64,000 nt of DNA from Russula earlei (lineage: Eukaryota > Basidiomycota > Agaricomycetes > Russulales > Russulaceae). Location of the stretch: positions 62,001-126,000 of the forward strand of contig JAGFNK010000083.1 in NCBI GenBank assembly GCA_025769875.1, in the 5' to 3' direction. A program made the translations under genes and the position numbers. The notes under the pieces are model-generated. The model was not told the origin of the DNA and ran no database searches. It saw nothing but the letters and a program-made list of their open reading frames with translations. How positions within the stretch are numbered: the stretch's first letter is position 1; the number at the start of each line of letters is the position of its first letter. Shown here one piece after another: positions 41,861 through 52,984 of this stretch.

Positions 41861-44271
41861 CACAATGGCTGAGGAATCTGCTCTACTAGACAGTGGAGCA
41901 ACAGAGAACTTCATCGATCACTCAGCTTGGAAAAGACTGAAGATTGGGAAACAAGAACTACATGAACCCATGATAGTACGAAACGTTGACGGAACCCAGA
42001 ATAAGCAAGGGGAACTCACCCATTACTGCTGGCTTCACGTCCGATACAAGGAGAAGGAGAGCTTGCAAAGGTTCTATCTCACAGATTTAGGAACGGATCG
42101 GGTCATCTTGGGATATCCCTTCCTATATGAATTCGACCCCACCATCAACTGGAAGAAAGGACAGCTGATGGAAGGAACGGTACAGATTGAGACTGCTCAA
42201 TACAAGTACCTGGATCTCTATGTCGCAAAACTCCAAAAACGAGCAAGAGATGAAAACCGACAATTGAAGAAAGGGGAAGCCATTTACCTACAAAAGACGA
42301 CTATTGCTCAGAAGTGGGCCCAGCAGTCGATTAAACCACAGGAAGGAGAGGATCCCCTTGCCAATGTTCCAAAGCAATTCCACCGCTTTGCCGATGTCTT
42401 CTCAGAAGAGAAGTCCCAGAGGTTCCCACCACCAAGGGAACCAGACATGCAGATAGAGCTGTTACCTGATGCACCAAAGGAACTAAACTGCAAAGTGTAC
42501 CCCCTTACACGAGATGAGCGAGAATACCTCAAGAAATTCCTAGCTGATGAAGTAGAGAAGCGATACATCACTCCAGGTCCATCCAGCTACACATCTCCGG
42601 TGTTCTTCATTGGCAAGAAGGACAGCAAGGAGAAGAGGATCATTGTAGACTATCGACGACTAAATCAGTGGACTAGACGAGACAATGAACCTTTACCACA
42701 TCTGGAACAAGAGGTGGAAAGACTCCGAGGGAAAAAGGTCTTCTCCAAATTCGACATACGATGGGGATACAATAATGTGCGACTGGCAGAAGGAGATCGC
42801 TGGAAGGCAGCCTTCAAGACGCCATATGGAACCTACCTGCCCAACGTCATGTATTTTGGGCTCAAGAACGCACCAGCCTTCTTTACTAGGCTGATGAGAA
42901 GAGACTTCAGGTGACTGGCTGGACCGATGGGCAGAATACACGGTCAACTATCTGGATGACTTTGGAATTGCCACAGGGGACAGTCCTGAACAATTAGAAA
43001 TCCATGAGCAATGTGTCAACGAACTACTCACGCTGATGCAGAAGAAGTCATACTTCCTGAAACCCCAGAAGTGCCAGTTCATGGTGTGAAAACTAACCAT
43101 GCTAGGATGGGACATAGACGAAGGGCAGATGAAGATTGAGGCCTCCAAAGTCCGAGGAATCACGGACTGGCCTCGGGAAATCAAGGACGTACACGAAGTG
43201 CGCAAAGTCATGGGAGTCCTCAGTTACAATAGGGCTTTCATTCGAGGATTCAGTCAGATTGCTCGACCCATTATTGCCTTGACAAAGAAAGGGGTGCCAT
43301 TTGAATGGACCCAAGAATGCAAAGATGCTTTGGAACGACTTATCCAGATAGTATCTTCTGACCCTGTCCTGCTCCATCCTGATGAGGAGCGACCCTTTGA
43401 ACTGGAAGTAGACGCGTCCAATTATGCCATTGGAGCAGTATTATTCCAGAAGGACGAACAAGGAAAGAGGAGGCCAATAGGCTACTTCTCAGCAGCCTTG
43501 AAACAAGCAGAGAAGAACTATGACATATGGGACAAAGAGTTCTTAGCCATGGTGCGAGCCTTGAAACACTGGCGACACCTACTCATGGGAGCAAAGCATA
43601 AGGTGGTGGTTTATACAGACCATGCGAACCTGTTGCATTACCGACACCCTCAGCGAATAAATGGTCGAGTGGCAAGATACATTACCTTCTTGGCAGACTT
43701 CGACTTAGAATTGAAACATCAGGCAGGGGCAAGGAATAAAGCAGATGCCCTGTCAAGGAGACCTGACCTTGACGATGGACAAGGGGATAAAGAAGAAGTG
43801 GTCGCGCTACCTGACCATCTTTTTATTCGAGTAATGCACACTACTGCATTGGAAGAACGGATAAAGAACCAACAAGGGGAAGAAAGACACCGATTAAAGT
43901 TACTTGATTGGGTACAGAGACACCGACTGGAGAAGCGACACAACTTATGGTGGAAGAATGAAGCCTTGGTGGTTACAGGCGACGAAGGAACCCACAGGAC
44001 CTTACTGGAACAGTATCATGACAGTCCCACAGCAGGACACCCAGGAAAAGCTAAAACATTACTGGGAATGATGCGATACTACTGGTGGCCCACCATAAGA
44101 CGCTTTGTCGATCGATATGTGGAAGGATGCGCAATTTGCCAAAGTAACAAGTCAAACACTCATCCAAATCGACCTCCCTTGTATCCCATTCCACCAGAAG
44201 AAGGGGCTACTCCCTTCTCGACTGTCAGCATGGACTTTGTGGTCAAATTGCCGAAGTCGAAAGGGATATGA
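41861..44271 (+). pseudogene. pol: C Pol: protease, RT, RNase H, integrase finger
   Basis: Protease ALLDSGATENF (41889-41903) and RVILGYPFLYE. RT has YTSPVFFIGKKDSKEKR, SKFDIRWGYNNV, YFGLKNAPAFF, YLDDFGIAT (42949-42960) and LKPQKCQF. The connection is VLSYNRAFIRGF. RNase H has LEVDASNYAIGA, DKEFLAMVRA, TDHANLLHY and ADALSRRPD. The integrase finger has YHDSPTAGHPG and CAICQSNKS. A frameshift near 42905, a TGA at 43087-43089 and a frameshift near 44268 break it. RT and RNase H catalytic residues remain. Confidence 0.92.
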
Positions 44272-46999
44272 CAGTATATTGACTGTCACTGACCACGATT
44301 GTACTAAAGGCGTCATCTTGCTTCCTTGCAAAGAAGAAATGGACGCAGAAGAGCTAGCACAGCTCTACAAGGACAGAATATTCCCATTTGTGGGAGTACC
44401 AAGCAAGATCATATCCGATCGAGATAAACTAATAAGTTCCAAGTTCATTAGGGAACTTTGCGACCAGCTGCATATCAAACAGAATATCAGCACTGCCTAC
44501 CATCCTCAGACAGATGGACAATCAGAAAGAACGAATCAGACGATGGAAACATCGCTAAGAATCTTTTGCAACCACCAACAAGACGATTGGGTGGATTGGC
44601 TGCCTCTGGTGCAATACACGATGAATTCTAACGTTTCAGAGACAACCAGACAATCCCCTTTCTTCTTATGGATGGGTTTTACGCCCAAAGCACACCAGCC
44701 AAATCGGGAAAGCAAGATACCAAGAATAGACAATTGGAAAGTCCGGATCCAGGAAGCGAGATCACAGGCACAAGAAGCGATGAAGATCGCTTCCCTAATG
44801 TGGAAGCGAAGAAGTAGTTTCCAACCTTATCAGAAAGGAGAAAGGGTATGGCTCGACAGCACCAACCTAAAAACGACACATCCTACAGTGAAACTACGCC
44901 CAAAACGATATGGGCCCTTTGAAATCACGGAGGTGATTAGTCCGGTGACATACAGATTGGATCTCCCTAGCCGCTGGAGGATCCATAACGCGTTTCATGC
45001 CTCCTTATTGACACCTTACAAGGAAACCGAGGAGCATGGGGCCAACTACACCAATCCAGAAGCAGAATTGGTGGAAGGAGAAGAGGAATATGAAGTAGCA
45101 ACGATTTTAGGTTCAAGACGAACTGGAAGGAGGAAACAGCTGGAGTATCAAGTCCGGTGGGAAGGGTACTCCGAAGCCCATGACTCTTGGGAGCCAGTAG
45201 AGAACATCAAAGCATCTAGACTAATAGAGGAATATCACAGAAGGAACCCCACGGCCATACGGGTTATAAAAGTCCAGCGAAAGATGCCCTCTACTTCCTC
45301 ATCCCCATATCGTCGCTCACAAATGTCCCAAACTCCCACTAATGAAATCGTTCCCCAGTCCGACCTCTCTGGTGTAGAGGGGCCACTTGAAATCACCACT
45401 CCCGATGCTTCCCTTCTTGCCTTCTTCCAAGGAATGGATGAACATAACACTGGAGAAGGAGAAGCAGATATGCGTCCTCTCGAATTTGGACCCCCTGCTG
45501 ACCAAGTCGACGTTCAGCCTGGGGATTGGGATGTGACGTCCCCCACCAGCACTCTTGCCCAGGATGCCCACCCTGGAGAGCCTTGGGTACGATGGGACGC
45601 TGACAGACACCACACAGGGATTGACATCCCTGATGGCATGACTTGGGGCAACAAACCGGCCAGGTATGTGGCCTATGACGTTGCCTTGGGAGAGCCGAGA
45701 GTGAGGGGGAAGAATGGAGAAGGCCATGCAGACTATGGCGAGATCCTCCAGGCCACCCCTTGCTATAACCTCTATAACTATGGCCAAGACGAACATGACT
45801 TAGACTGCTTCGACACAGAGAGGCAGTTCGAAGGGCGCTGGAGACAGACCCTCTACCTGCTAGGCGACTATGGGCTGCAGGCAGAACTCTACCGCTTGGA
45901 CCATCTCTACACCTTACAAGAGACGCTGGAAGCTAACTATAAGGTGCTTGAGGAAGAGGAGAAGCAGCTGCGCTACAAGCTCAGCAAGTACCTAGCTGAG
46001 AAGCGAGGAGTAGAGAGAGACAGGGCTGAAGCCAAGGAGAGAATGGCGGCAGCCAAAGTACGCTCACGTTGTTGGGAGTTCATTGAAGCAGGCTGTAGCC
46101 AGGGAGAAACCCCTCCAGGTGTCTGGGCTGAAGAACTCCTCACCAACTACCGAGCTGGGCAGCCCACTCCCCCTCTACCCGTCTTCGTCCCTCAGCTGCC
46201 TTTGGCAGACATCGCTCAGGGGTATGCTACCTCTGACCCAGAACCAGTACCAGCCAGCCCCACACCTACGACAGTGCAAGGGTATTCGGAAGAGGAGATG
46301 AACGTCCTCCAAACCATGTCCGGTATGCGCCTTCGAGGAGGGGCAGGATCAGAAGCGTCACCAAACCCTTCCCCCCAGAGCTCTATCTATTACCATTCCT
46401 ATAGCAGCAGTGGGGAAGCGTCTACTGCAACGGCTGACTTCATTCCGGAGCCTCAGCAGCTGAACATGATAGAAGGGAGGAGGAAAAGGAACCGATGCAA
46501 GTATTGTGGCGAGGTAGGACATTTTAACAAGTACTGTCCACTGCCCCACCAGTATTGCCACGACCAACTGGCAGCAGACGCTGCCTCACATTGCCTAGTG
46601 CCTCCCTATCATCGTTCCTATACACCAATCAGATCATGCCCTTTCCACCGAGGATGGGAACAGGCACACCCGAGCAGGAAGAGGAAGTCCGACCAGGAGA
46701 GGGAGGACACTGCTAACCCGCGCATTTTGCAGGTAGCGAAAGGAGAAGGGTCCAGGACCTTTCAAGAACCTTTCACTACGACTCCTCTTCGCTCAGACAC
46801 ACCTCCAGTCCGGAGGTTACCTAGGGACTCTGACAGACTCCCACAGATCATGTCTCCTTCAGCCACTGCTGAGGAGTCAGAGGCGATAGTGGCCTCAGCA
46901 TTGGCTGCCTATGAGGCAGCAGAAGAAGGCCGATACACCTTCACCACATCACCTCCTCCCCTTGATGATGATGGCGTTGACCCCACCACTCGATTTTAG
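44268..46999 (+). CDS. pol: C Pol: integrase core, chromodomain and long tail with second zinc knuckle
   Basis: Read in the frame open since 44105. The integrase core D,D,E: first Asp just upstream in VSMDFVVKLP, then ISDRDKLISS and DGQSERTNQT. The C-terminal domain has RVWLDSTNLKTTHP. The chromodomain (45085-45240) has EEYEVATILGSRRTG, LEYQVRWEGYSEAHDSWEP. The frame then stays open about 580 codons more. The tail contains a MSQTPTNEI start like the third ORFs of sister elements, a coiled coil (about 45910-46065, Glu/Lys/Arg-rich heptads), a CCHC knuckle CKYCGEVGHFNKYC (46496-46537), a basic patch (PSRKRKSDQ) and an Ala/Glu-rich end. No stop separates tail and integrase, so it may be one fused protein. 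Confidence 0.88.
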
Positions 47000-47025
47000 A
47001 ATCGTTGGTGTGTGGGACCACCAAT

Positions 47026-47040
47026 CTGAAGGAGGGGTAA
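47026..47040 (+). other. C polypurine tract
   Basis: tgaaggaggggtaa directly precedes the 3' LTR start tgttaccgag. Confidence 0.85.
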
Positions 47041-47628
47041 TGTTACCGAGTGGTTTGGGGTCCGGAAGATGCCGGAACACCTGAACTATGGACTGCACCG
47101 TTTGCATTATGCGTGCGTCAGATCTTGATCGTTTATGTTCCTTGATATCACATTCGGAGCGCGTTGATCGTATCTTTCAGAAGATGTACTGAAGAAGCAA
47201 TGAGTAGCATTGCTTCTGTCCCAGATGTTCCTGTACCGCCACGTACGTTGATTCCTTGATTGGGGAAGCACTTAATGCTTCCAGCACCGAGATCGTTTAC
47301 ATAGAAGCAACCTCGCTTCTATGAGCTGCCTTTTGCTTCTATAGCACCAACCAGTACTACAGTAGTATGAACCTTATTCCTGTAAGGCTATATAAAGCCT
47401 CCAGTAGAAACAGTTGAGCCTTAAGCTCGACTTAGTTTGCCAATCCCAAACAGTTGACTCCTACCCCGTCTGCAGAGCCCCTCTCATCTTGTTGTCATAC
47501 TCTAGAAGGATCTAACACTCCTTCCCCTCCACGAGTATTGCTTGCTTGACTCAAGCATATCTGCATTGGTAGGACGCGTTTATAGACGCGACCATTGATC
47601 TTATTTAAGGCACTTTGGAGCCTTAACA
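47041..47628 (+). repeat. C 3' LTR
   Basis: 588 bp, tgttaccgag...gccttaaca. The primer segment is at about 47424-47434. The flank ccaaa at 47629-47633 matches the 5' side. Confidence 0.95.
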
Positions 47629-48760
47629 CCAAAGACAGAAACACCCCTCGTACCAATTACACCAGCTGGAGAAGTATGGAAAAGCATTACCATGGACTTT
47701 ATCATGGACCTACCGGTTTCACAAGGCTTTGACAGCCTCCTAGTTGTGGTAGATCGATTCAGCAAAGCAATAATCATTACCCCTTGCCACAAGACAATCA
47801 CAGCACATGAAACAGCGACACTAATCATGAACAATGTCTGGAGAAGAATAGGCCTCCTGACACAAATAATATCAGGCAGAGGCCCTCAGTTTGTGGCAAA
47901 AGTTACTCAAGAACTATGGAAGAAGTTAAATGTCAAAGTATCATTGAGAACAGCATATCACCCACAGACAGATGGAGAAACAGAACGAGTTAACCAAGAA
48001 CTAGAACAATACCTACAAATATTTTGCAACCATCAAGCGGACAATTGGGCAGAACTAATTCCCTTTATGGAGTTTGCACATAATGCCAGACAACACAGTG
48101 CTACAAACAAACCCCCTTTTGAGGTCTGGTATGGCTTTTAACCCAACATTTGCTCTGCCCCTTGCCTTTACATCAAAGTTCCCTTCAAACCAAGAAAGAC
48201 TAACAAGACTAAACCAGCTCAGAGAAGAAGTAGCTGCCTCCCTGAACCAAGCAACTGAGATCATGAAGCAATCAGGACCTCAATCCTCCACATTTCATTT
48301 TAAAGAAGGGGATCAAGTATGGTTAGAAGCCACAAATCTACGAACCACTCACCCAAAAGCAAAACTAGCCCCTCAACGCTATGGACCATTCAAAGTCATC
48401 ACTGCCTATCCAGTAAACATTCTTCTCAAACTACCAAAGTCCTGGAAGATACACCCAGTTTTTCACCACTCCCTGATCAAACCTTATAAAGAAACCATTG
48501 CCCACGGCCCTAACTTCTCAAACCCGCCACCAGTACTAGTCGAAGGAGAAGAACAATACGAAGTAGAACAGATCTTAAACTCTCAACTCTCCCCAAACCA
48601 CAAAGGGATCCAATACCTAGTTAAATGGAAAGGGTACACTGCTGCAGAAAATACTTGGGAACCAGCATCTAACCTATCAAGAGCGCAATTACTTGTCAAA
48701 GACTTCCATCGGAAATATCCGAAGGCACTTAAAATGATTCCCACCAGGAGTAACCCCTAA
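47629..48760 (+). pseudogene. pol: A+ integrase core and chromodomain
   Basis: Continues 37478. The core has ITMDFIMDLP, then ISGRGPQF where A- has ISDRGPQF, so the second catalytic Asp is Gly, and DGETERVNQE. One extra T near 48137 shifts the frame. The C-terminal domain has VWLEATNLRTTHPK, and the chromodomain EEQYEVEQILNSQ, IQYLVKWKGY and ENTWEP, then FHRKYPKAL at the end. Confidence 0.9.
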
Positions 48761-48776
48761 ACTAACAACTCTCATC

Positions 48777-48995
48777 ATGACCTCCGTCGATGACTACCTT
48801 TATCCTTGCCACCAAAGAACCTTTCAGAGAACCCCTGCGATCACATGCACCCAATCGACCACAGATATCCCCAAAGCAATCCATGGAACAAGAAGGAACT
48901 CCCCACAAATGAACAGACTTCGACTTTTCATATGCAAACTACTCCATCTTCCAAAGAAACGAATCCCTACTGTTGCAGGAGCAACAAGTCTATAA
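48777..48995 (+). CDS. A+ small 3' ORF, 72 codons
   Basis: MTSVDDYLYPCHQRTFQRT..., between pol and the polypurine tract. The A- copy retains MTSVDDYLYPCYQQTFQRT in the same place (55028-55243), with an earlier stop. It sits where the other families have a long third ORF, so it may be a short form. No domain recognised; chance conservation cannot be excluded. Confidence 0.45.
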   Translation: MTSVDDYLYPCHQRTFQRTPAITCTQSTTDIPKAIHGTRRNSPQMNRLRLFICKLLHLPKKRIPTVAGATSL

Positions 48996-49007
48996 AGAGG
49001 GGATGAA
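48994..49007 (+). other. A+ polypurine tract
   Basis: aaagaggggatgaa precedes the 3' LTR start tgtaatgaacc. The same tract is present in A- at 54929-54942. Confidence 0.85.
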
Positions 49008-49776
49008 TGTAATGAACCAAGGCCAGGTACTGGCCGTATATTGTCCTATTCTACTCAAGAGAGACCTCTCTCACCTTGCATTGCCAACTCCCTTCCATTT
49101 CTTGGGCTATCCCTCCTGCGGTGCAAGATATCGCGATTGCAAAGGCACCATAACACAACCAGGCACCCATTTCCTAATCAGGTGATCATCGCGTGGCAGC
49201 CACATGGTCACCCAGCCACCAAGAACCTGAAACAGCAGCACAAACTCTTAGAAACTGTTGCATAACTCATCTGCCATCATCAAGGCTCCAATGGCATCAT
49301 GGCTGACTGAGTGACTCCACAGTGACCTCATAGGCTTGCTAAGCGCTCCACAGTGCCATAATAATGATATCATCGCTCCACAATGATCAGTAATGCGCTC
49401 AGTAAGCCTGAAACTTGACACAAGCAAGTTTATGCCTCTGTAGTCCTGTATATAAGCCCCAATGAAGCATGGCAGTCATCAGACTGTCCATTTGTGATAC
49501 TCTCATCCTCCTGGGTACTCCCCCGCGACCGCTCAGTTTAAAGATTCCCCTCACCTCCAAGGTACTCTTCAATGACCGCCTTGTCTAAAGCCCCTTCGTT
49601 GCACTGGCCTCTAGCGTTCGCCTCTGCCTCTTGCAACACCTACCAGTCCCCATCTGGTACCTCCTCGTCGTTTGGCTCATCCTCCTGTTCAATGCCGCCC
49701 TTGCCACGTACCGTCTGTTCTGACCCTTGCCCACCTGCTCCTGAGTCCTTAGTGATCAGCAGTACATGTCTTGACA
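49008..49776 (+). repeat. A+ 3' LTR (A7), promoter-region deletion
   Basis: 769 bp, about 60 bp shorter than other A LTRs. The gap is just upstream of the TATA box (tagtcctg|tatataag). The flank gggtg at 49777-49781 matches the 5' side of A+. Confidence 0.93.
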
Positions 49777-50700
49777 GGGTGCTGATAAATGGATTAAGCA
49801 ACTTCATCTACCCCCACGCATTGATCCTACTCCAATTACAGTGGCAAAGATTAGCACCTCTACCCAATTAGCTGCACAAGCAGCTGATCAAGACAAAAAG
49901 GACTGGAAGGACTTAGTTCCTTCCGACTGTCATTCCTTTGAAAGGCTTTTTTTGGAAGAAGCCTCTCATCACTTTCCTACTTCCAAAACTTGGGATCATG
50001 CCATAGACCTAATCCCTGATGCTCCATCAATGCTCAATTGCAAGATTTACCCTCTTGCACCAGTGGAACAACAGGCCCAAGATGAATTCCTAAAGGAACA
50101 TTTGGAAAAAGGATACATATGTCCTTCAAAGTCATCATATGCCTCTCCTTGCTTCTTTGTAGGCAAGAAAGATGGCAAATGACGCTACATCCAAGATCAT
50201 AGACATCTTAATGCAATTACTGTTGAAAACAAAATCCCCCTTCCTCTCATTCCTGAAATCATCACTTGCTTAGGAAGTAAACAATACTTCACTAAGTTTG
50301 AGGTATGATGGGGTTATAACAACATATGCATTAAAGATGATGATCAATGGAAGGCAGTACTTAAAACAAACAAGGGCTTATTCAAACCTATGGTGATGAC
50401 CTTTGGTCTCACTAATGCCTCTGCCACCTTCCAATTCATGGTCAATGATATCTTTAGAGAGGAACTCAATCACCATGATATGGAGTTCCACATCTATATG
50501 GACAACGGTATTATTGCCACAGAAGCATCTAAAGGATGGGAGTATCACAAGGACCTTGTTACTCACATCTTTAAGAAGCTTCAGGATAATGACCTTTTCC
50601 TTAAACCTGAGAAGTGTCAATTCCACAAGAAGAAATTGACTATCTGGGCATCATTATCGCCAAAGGAATGATCAAGATGGACCCAATTAAAGTCAAGGGA
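49777..50700 (+). pseudogene. pol: F linker and reverse transcriptase
   Basis: Resumes from STWG|ADKWIKQLHLP. The linker has WDHAIDLIPDAP and CKIYPLAPVE. RT has FFVGKKDGK then a TGA, TKFEV-stop-WGYNNI, TFGLTNASATFQ, YMDN in place of YMDD (50495-50506) and LKPEKCQFH. A frameshift lies near 50640. The YMDN change removes a catalytic Asp. Confidence 0.88.
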
Positions 50701-51300
50701 ATTCGTGATTGGAAAGCCCCTACCAACTTACATGAGCCATGCTCTTTCCTTGGATTTGGGAACTACTATCACAACTTCATTCCAAAATATTCAGATATCA
50801 TTCAACCTCTAGTCTGGCTCACAAAGAAGAACAAACCTTGGGTCTGGGATAATTACACAGAATCATCATTCAATATTCTCAAGAATATCCTCACCCACTA
50901 CCCTGTTCTTTGGAACCCAGACTTCAACAAACCTTTCATTGTTGATGCTGATGCCTCTTCTTTTGCTCTGGGAGCCACTATATCTCAGCAATTCGAAGAT
51001 GGTATCCATCCTCTGGTATATATTCAAGTTCACTATTACCAGCAGAAAGGAACTACAATATCCATGATAGAGAACTCCTTGTTATAGTATCTGTCCTTAA
51101 AGAATATCAACACTGGCTACTTGGAGCACATAATGAAGTAACTATTCGCACTGATCATGCCAATCTGGCTTACTTCCACAAACCCCAAGACCTTTCACCA
51201 CATCAAGCAAGGTGGATGGCCCTTCTCCAGGAATACAACTTCAAGTTGATGACTATCCCTGGAAAGTCCAACACTGTTGCCGAGATTCTATCATGATGAC
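50701..51300 (+). pseudogene. pol: F RT connection and RNase H
   Basis: SFLGFGNYYHNFIPKY, then IVDADASSFALGA, frame breaks near 51085, then TDHANLAYFHK and NTVAEILS. Two stops close it near 51295. Confidence 0.85.
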
Positions 51301-52150
51301 CTGATCATGAAGGAGAAAACATCCATAACAAAGCCATCACACTCCTACTTGATCATGTCTTCAACAAGCACTTGCAAAAGGCAAATGTCCCAGAAGCTCA
51401 TGCTCCTATCCTTAACCGTACCTTTGGTGATAACCAGGAAGCTTTTGCATGCAAAGCTTACTCACACAAGTCACTCCCCTTATGCACTTACCTGCCTGAT
51501 GACCCCATTTTACAATGGGAAGTCTTGAAGGAAGTCCATGATTCCCCTGTAGGAGGACACCCTGGCATCACTAACCCTTGGGATCTTATAAGAAGGAAAT
51601 ACAAAGGGCCTAGACTTCACCTCTTCATGGAAGAATACATCAAGGGATGCACTAAGTGTCAAGAATCTAAGGCCATCACCACCCTGAAACATGCACCACT
51701 CCAACCATTTGATACAAATGTGTCAACTGGCCCCTTCCAATATGTTTCAATGGACCTTATCACAGATCTTCAAAAGTCTGGATCATATGATTCCATTCTC
51801 ACTATTGTCGATCAAGGCTGTTCAAAGGCTGCAAAGTTTATCCCCTGCAATAAAACCATAGATGGTCTAGGCATTGCCATCAAGTACCTCACTAATCTAT
51901 TTCCATGGTTCAGAATTCCCAAGAGAATCCTCTCTGACAGGGACCCCCATTTCAAGGGAAACTTCACCAGGGCCATCTGTAAAGCCACAGGAATCAAACA
52001 AAACTTGAGCACTGCCTTTCATCCACACACAGATAGACAAACCAAGTGAATGAACCTCTGGATAGAAACTTATCTAAGGGAATTCATAACTGGACAGCAA
52101 ACGACTGGCACACACTACTCCCTATTGCTGAGTTTGCTCACAATACTTGG
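51301..52150 (+). pseudogene. pol: F integrase
   Basis: The finger part has VHDSPVGGHPG and CTKCQES. The core has VSMDLITDL, LSDRDPHF and HPHTDRQTK-stop, where DGQTER is expected, so the Glu region is lost. It is close in sequence to the G1 integrase, so F and G1 are sister families. Confidence 0.87.
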
Positions 52151-52221
52151 CAACATGAGGGTACCAGGCACACACCACTGAACTTCTCCTTGGTTTCAAT
52201 CCAACTGCCAAATGGACTACA

Positions 52222-52760
52222 ATGAACATATCTGTTTCTGAGGCTGAAACATGTCTCAAAATCATGGAACAGGTACAATCCAGAGCACAGGAGGAACTTC
52301 TGAAATGTATCAAACCATCAGAAGAACCAAGGAAGCTCAAAGAAGGACAACTCATGTGGCTGGATGGATGGAATCTTGTGGTCAAGGCCCCATCAAAGAA
52401 GCTTGCCCCCTGGCATGATGGACCATTTGAGGTGATACAACAAATCACACCAGTGGCGTATCACATCAAATTACCCCCATCAATGAAAATCCACAATGTG
52501 TTTCATGTGGATCTTCTCATGCCATTTACTGAAACAAGGGTGTATGGCAAAGCTTTTACCTGACCACCACCTGACATTGTACAAGGAGAAGAGGAATCCA
52601 AAATTGCTGCCATCATCAGAGACAGGAAGTACCAAGGCAGGACACAATACCTTGTTCATTGGGAAGGATACCTGGTTTCAGAGCACTCATGGGTCAATTC
52701 TGCTGACCTTCATGCTCCAGCTCTACTCAAAGAATACTTGAACTCTAAGACAAATTCCCC
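52222..52760 (+). pseudogene. pol: F integrase C-terminus and chromodomain
   Basis: LMWLDGWNLVVKAP, FHVDLLMPFTET, then a TGA after KAFT, then a chromodomain with IAAIIRDRKYQG, TQYLVHWEGY and EHSWVNSADL. Confidence 0.85.
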
Positions 52761-52984
52761 TATGGGTGGACAAACTCATGTATAAAAACCCTCCTCCAGA
52801 ACTTGAGACTGCAGAACATCTTCTACAGCTCACTCCCATCTCATCCACTCCACTTACCAAACTTCATCCTCATCTTCTTCACCTTCAAACTCTACCTCTT
52901 CTCATCACTGCCAATGTCTCAATCCCCAATTTATATTCCATCCTCACCTGTCCCAACCTATTTGTCCCCTCCCTGTCCACTGTC

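Larger units (their letters stand above)
37479..47628 (+). mobile_element. Gypsy element C+, full length, inserted in A+ (TSD ccaaa)
   Basis: The 5' LTR is at 37479-38613 (with nested B2) and the 3' LTR at 47041-47628, with ccaaa at 37474-37478 and 47629-47633. gag is 38899-40791. pol begins by a likely -1 frameshift and is interrupted by solo LTR E2 at 40900-41860. Pol has an unusually long C-terminal tail reaching 46999. Lesions: two frameshifts and a TGA in pol. Confidence 0.94.
30761..49776 (+). mobile_element. Gypsy element A+, full length, inserted in F (TSD gggtg)
   Basis: The 5' LTR is at 30761-32129 (with nested B1) and the 3' LTR at 49008-49776, with gggtg at 30756-30760 and 49777-49781. 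The internal region has a self-priming site, gag, protease, RT, RNase H, integrase, chromodomain, a small 3' ORF and a polypurine tract. It was later damaged by a rearrangement at 32222-33965 and by insertion of the complete element C+ (37479-47628) into the integrase. It is the source family of the six other A-type LTRs in the window besides A-. Confidence 0.92.
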
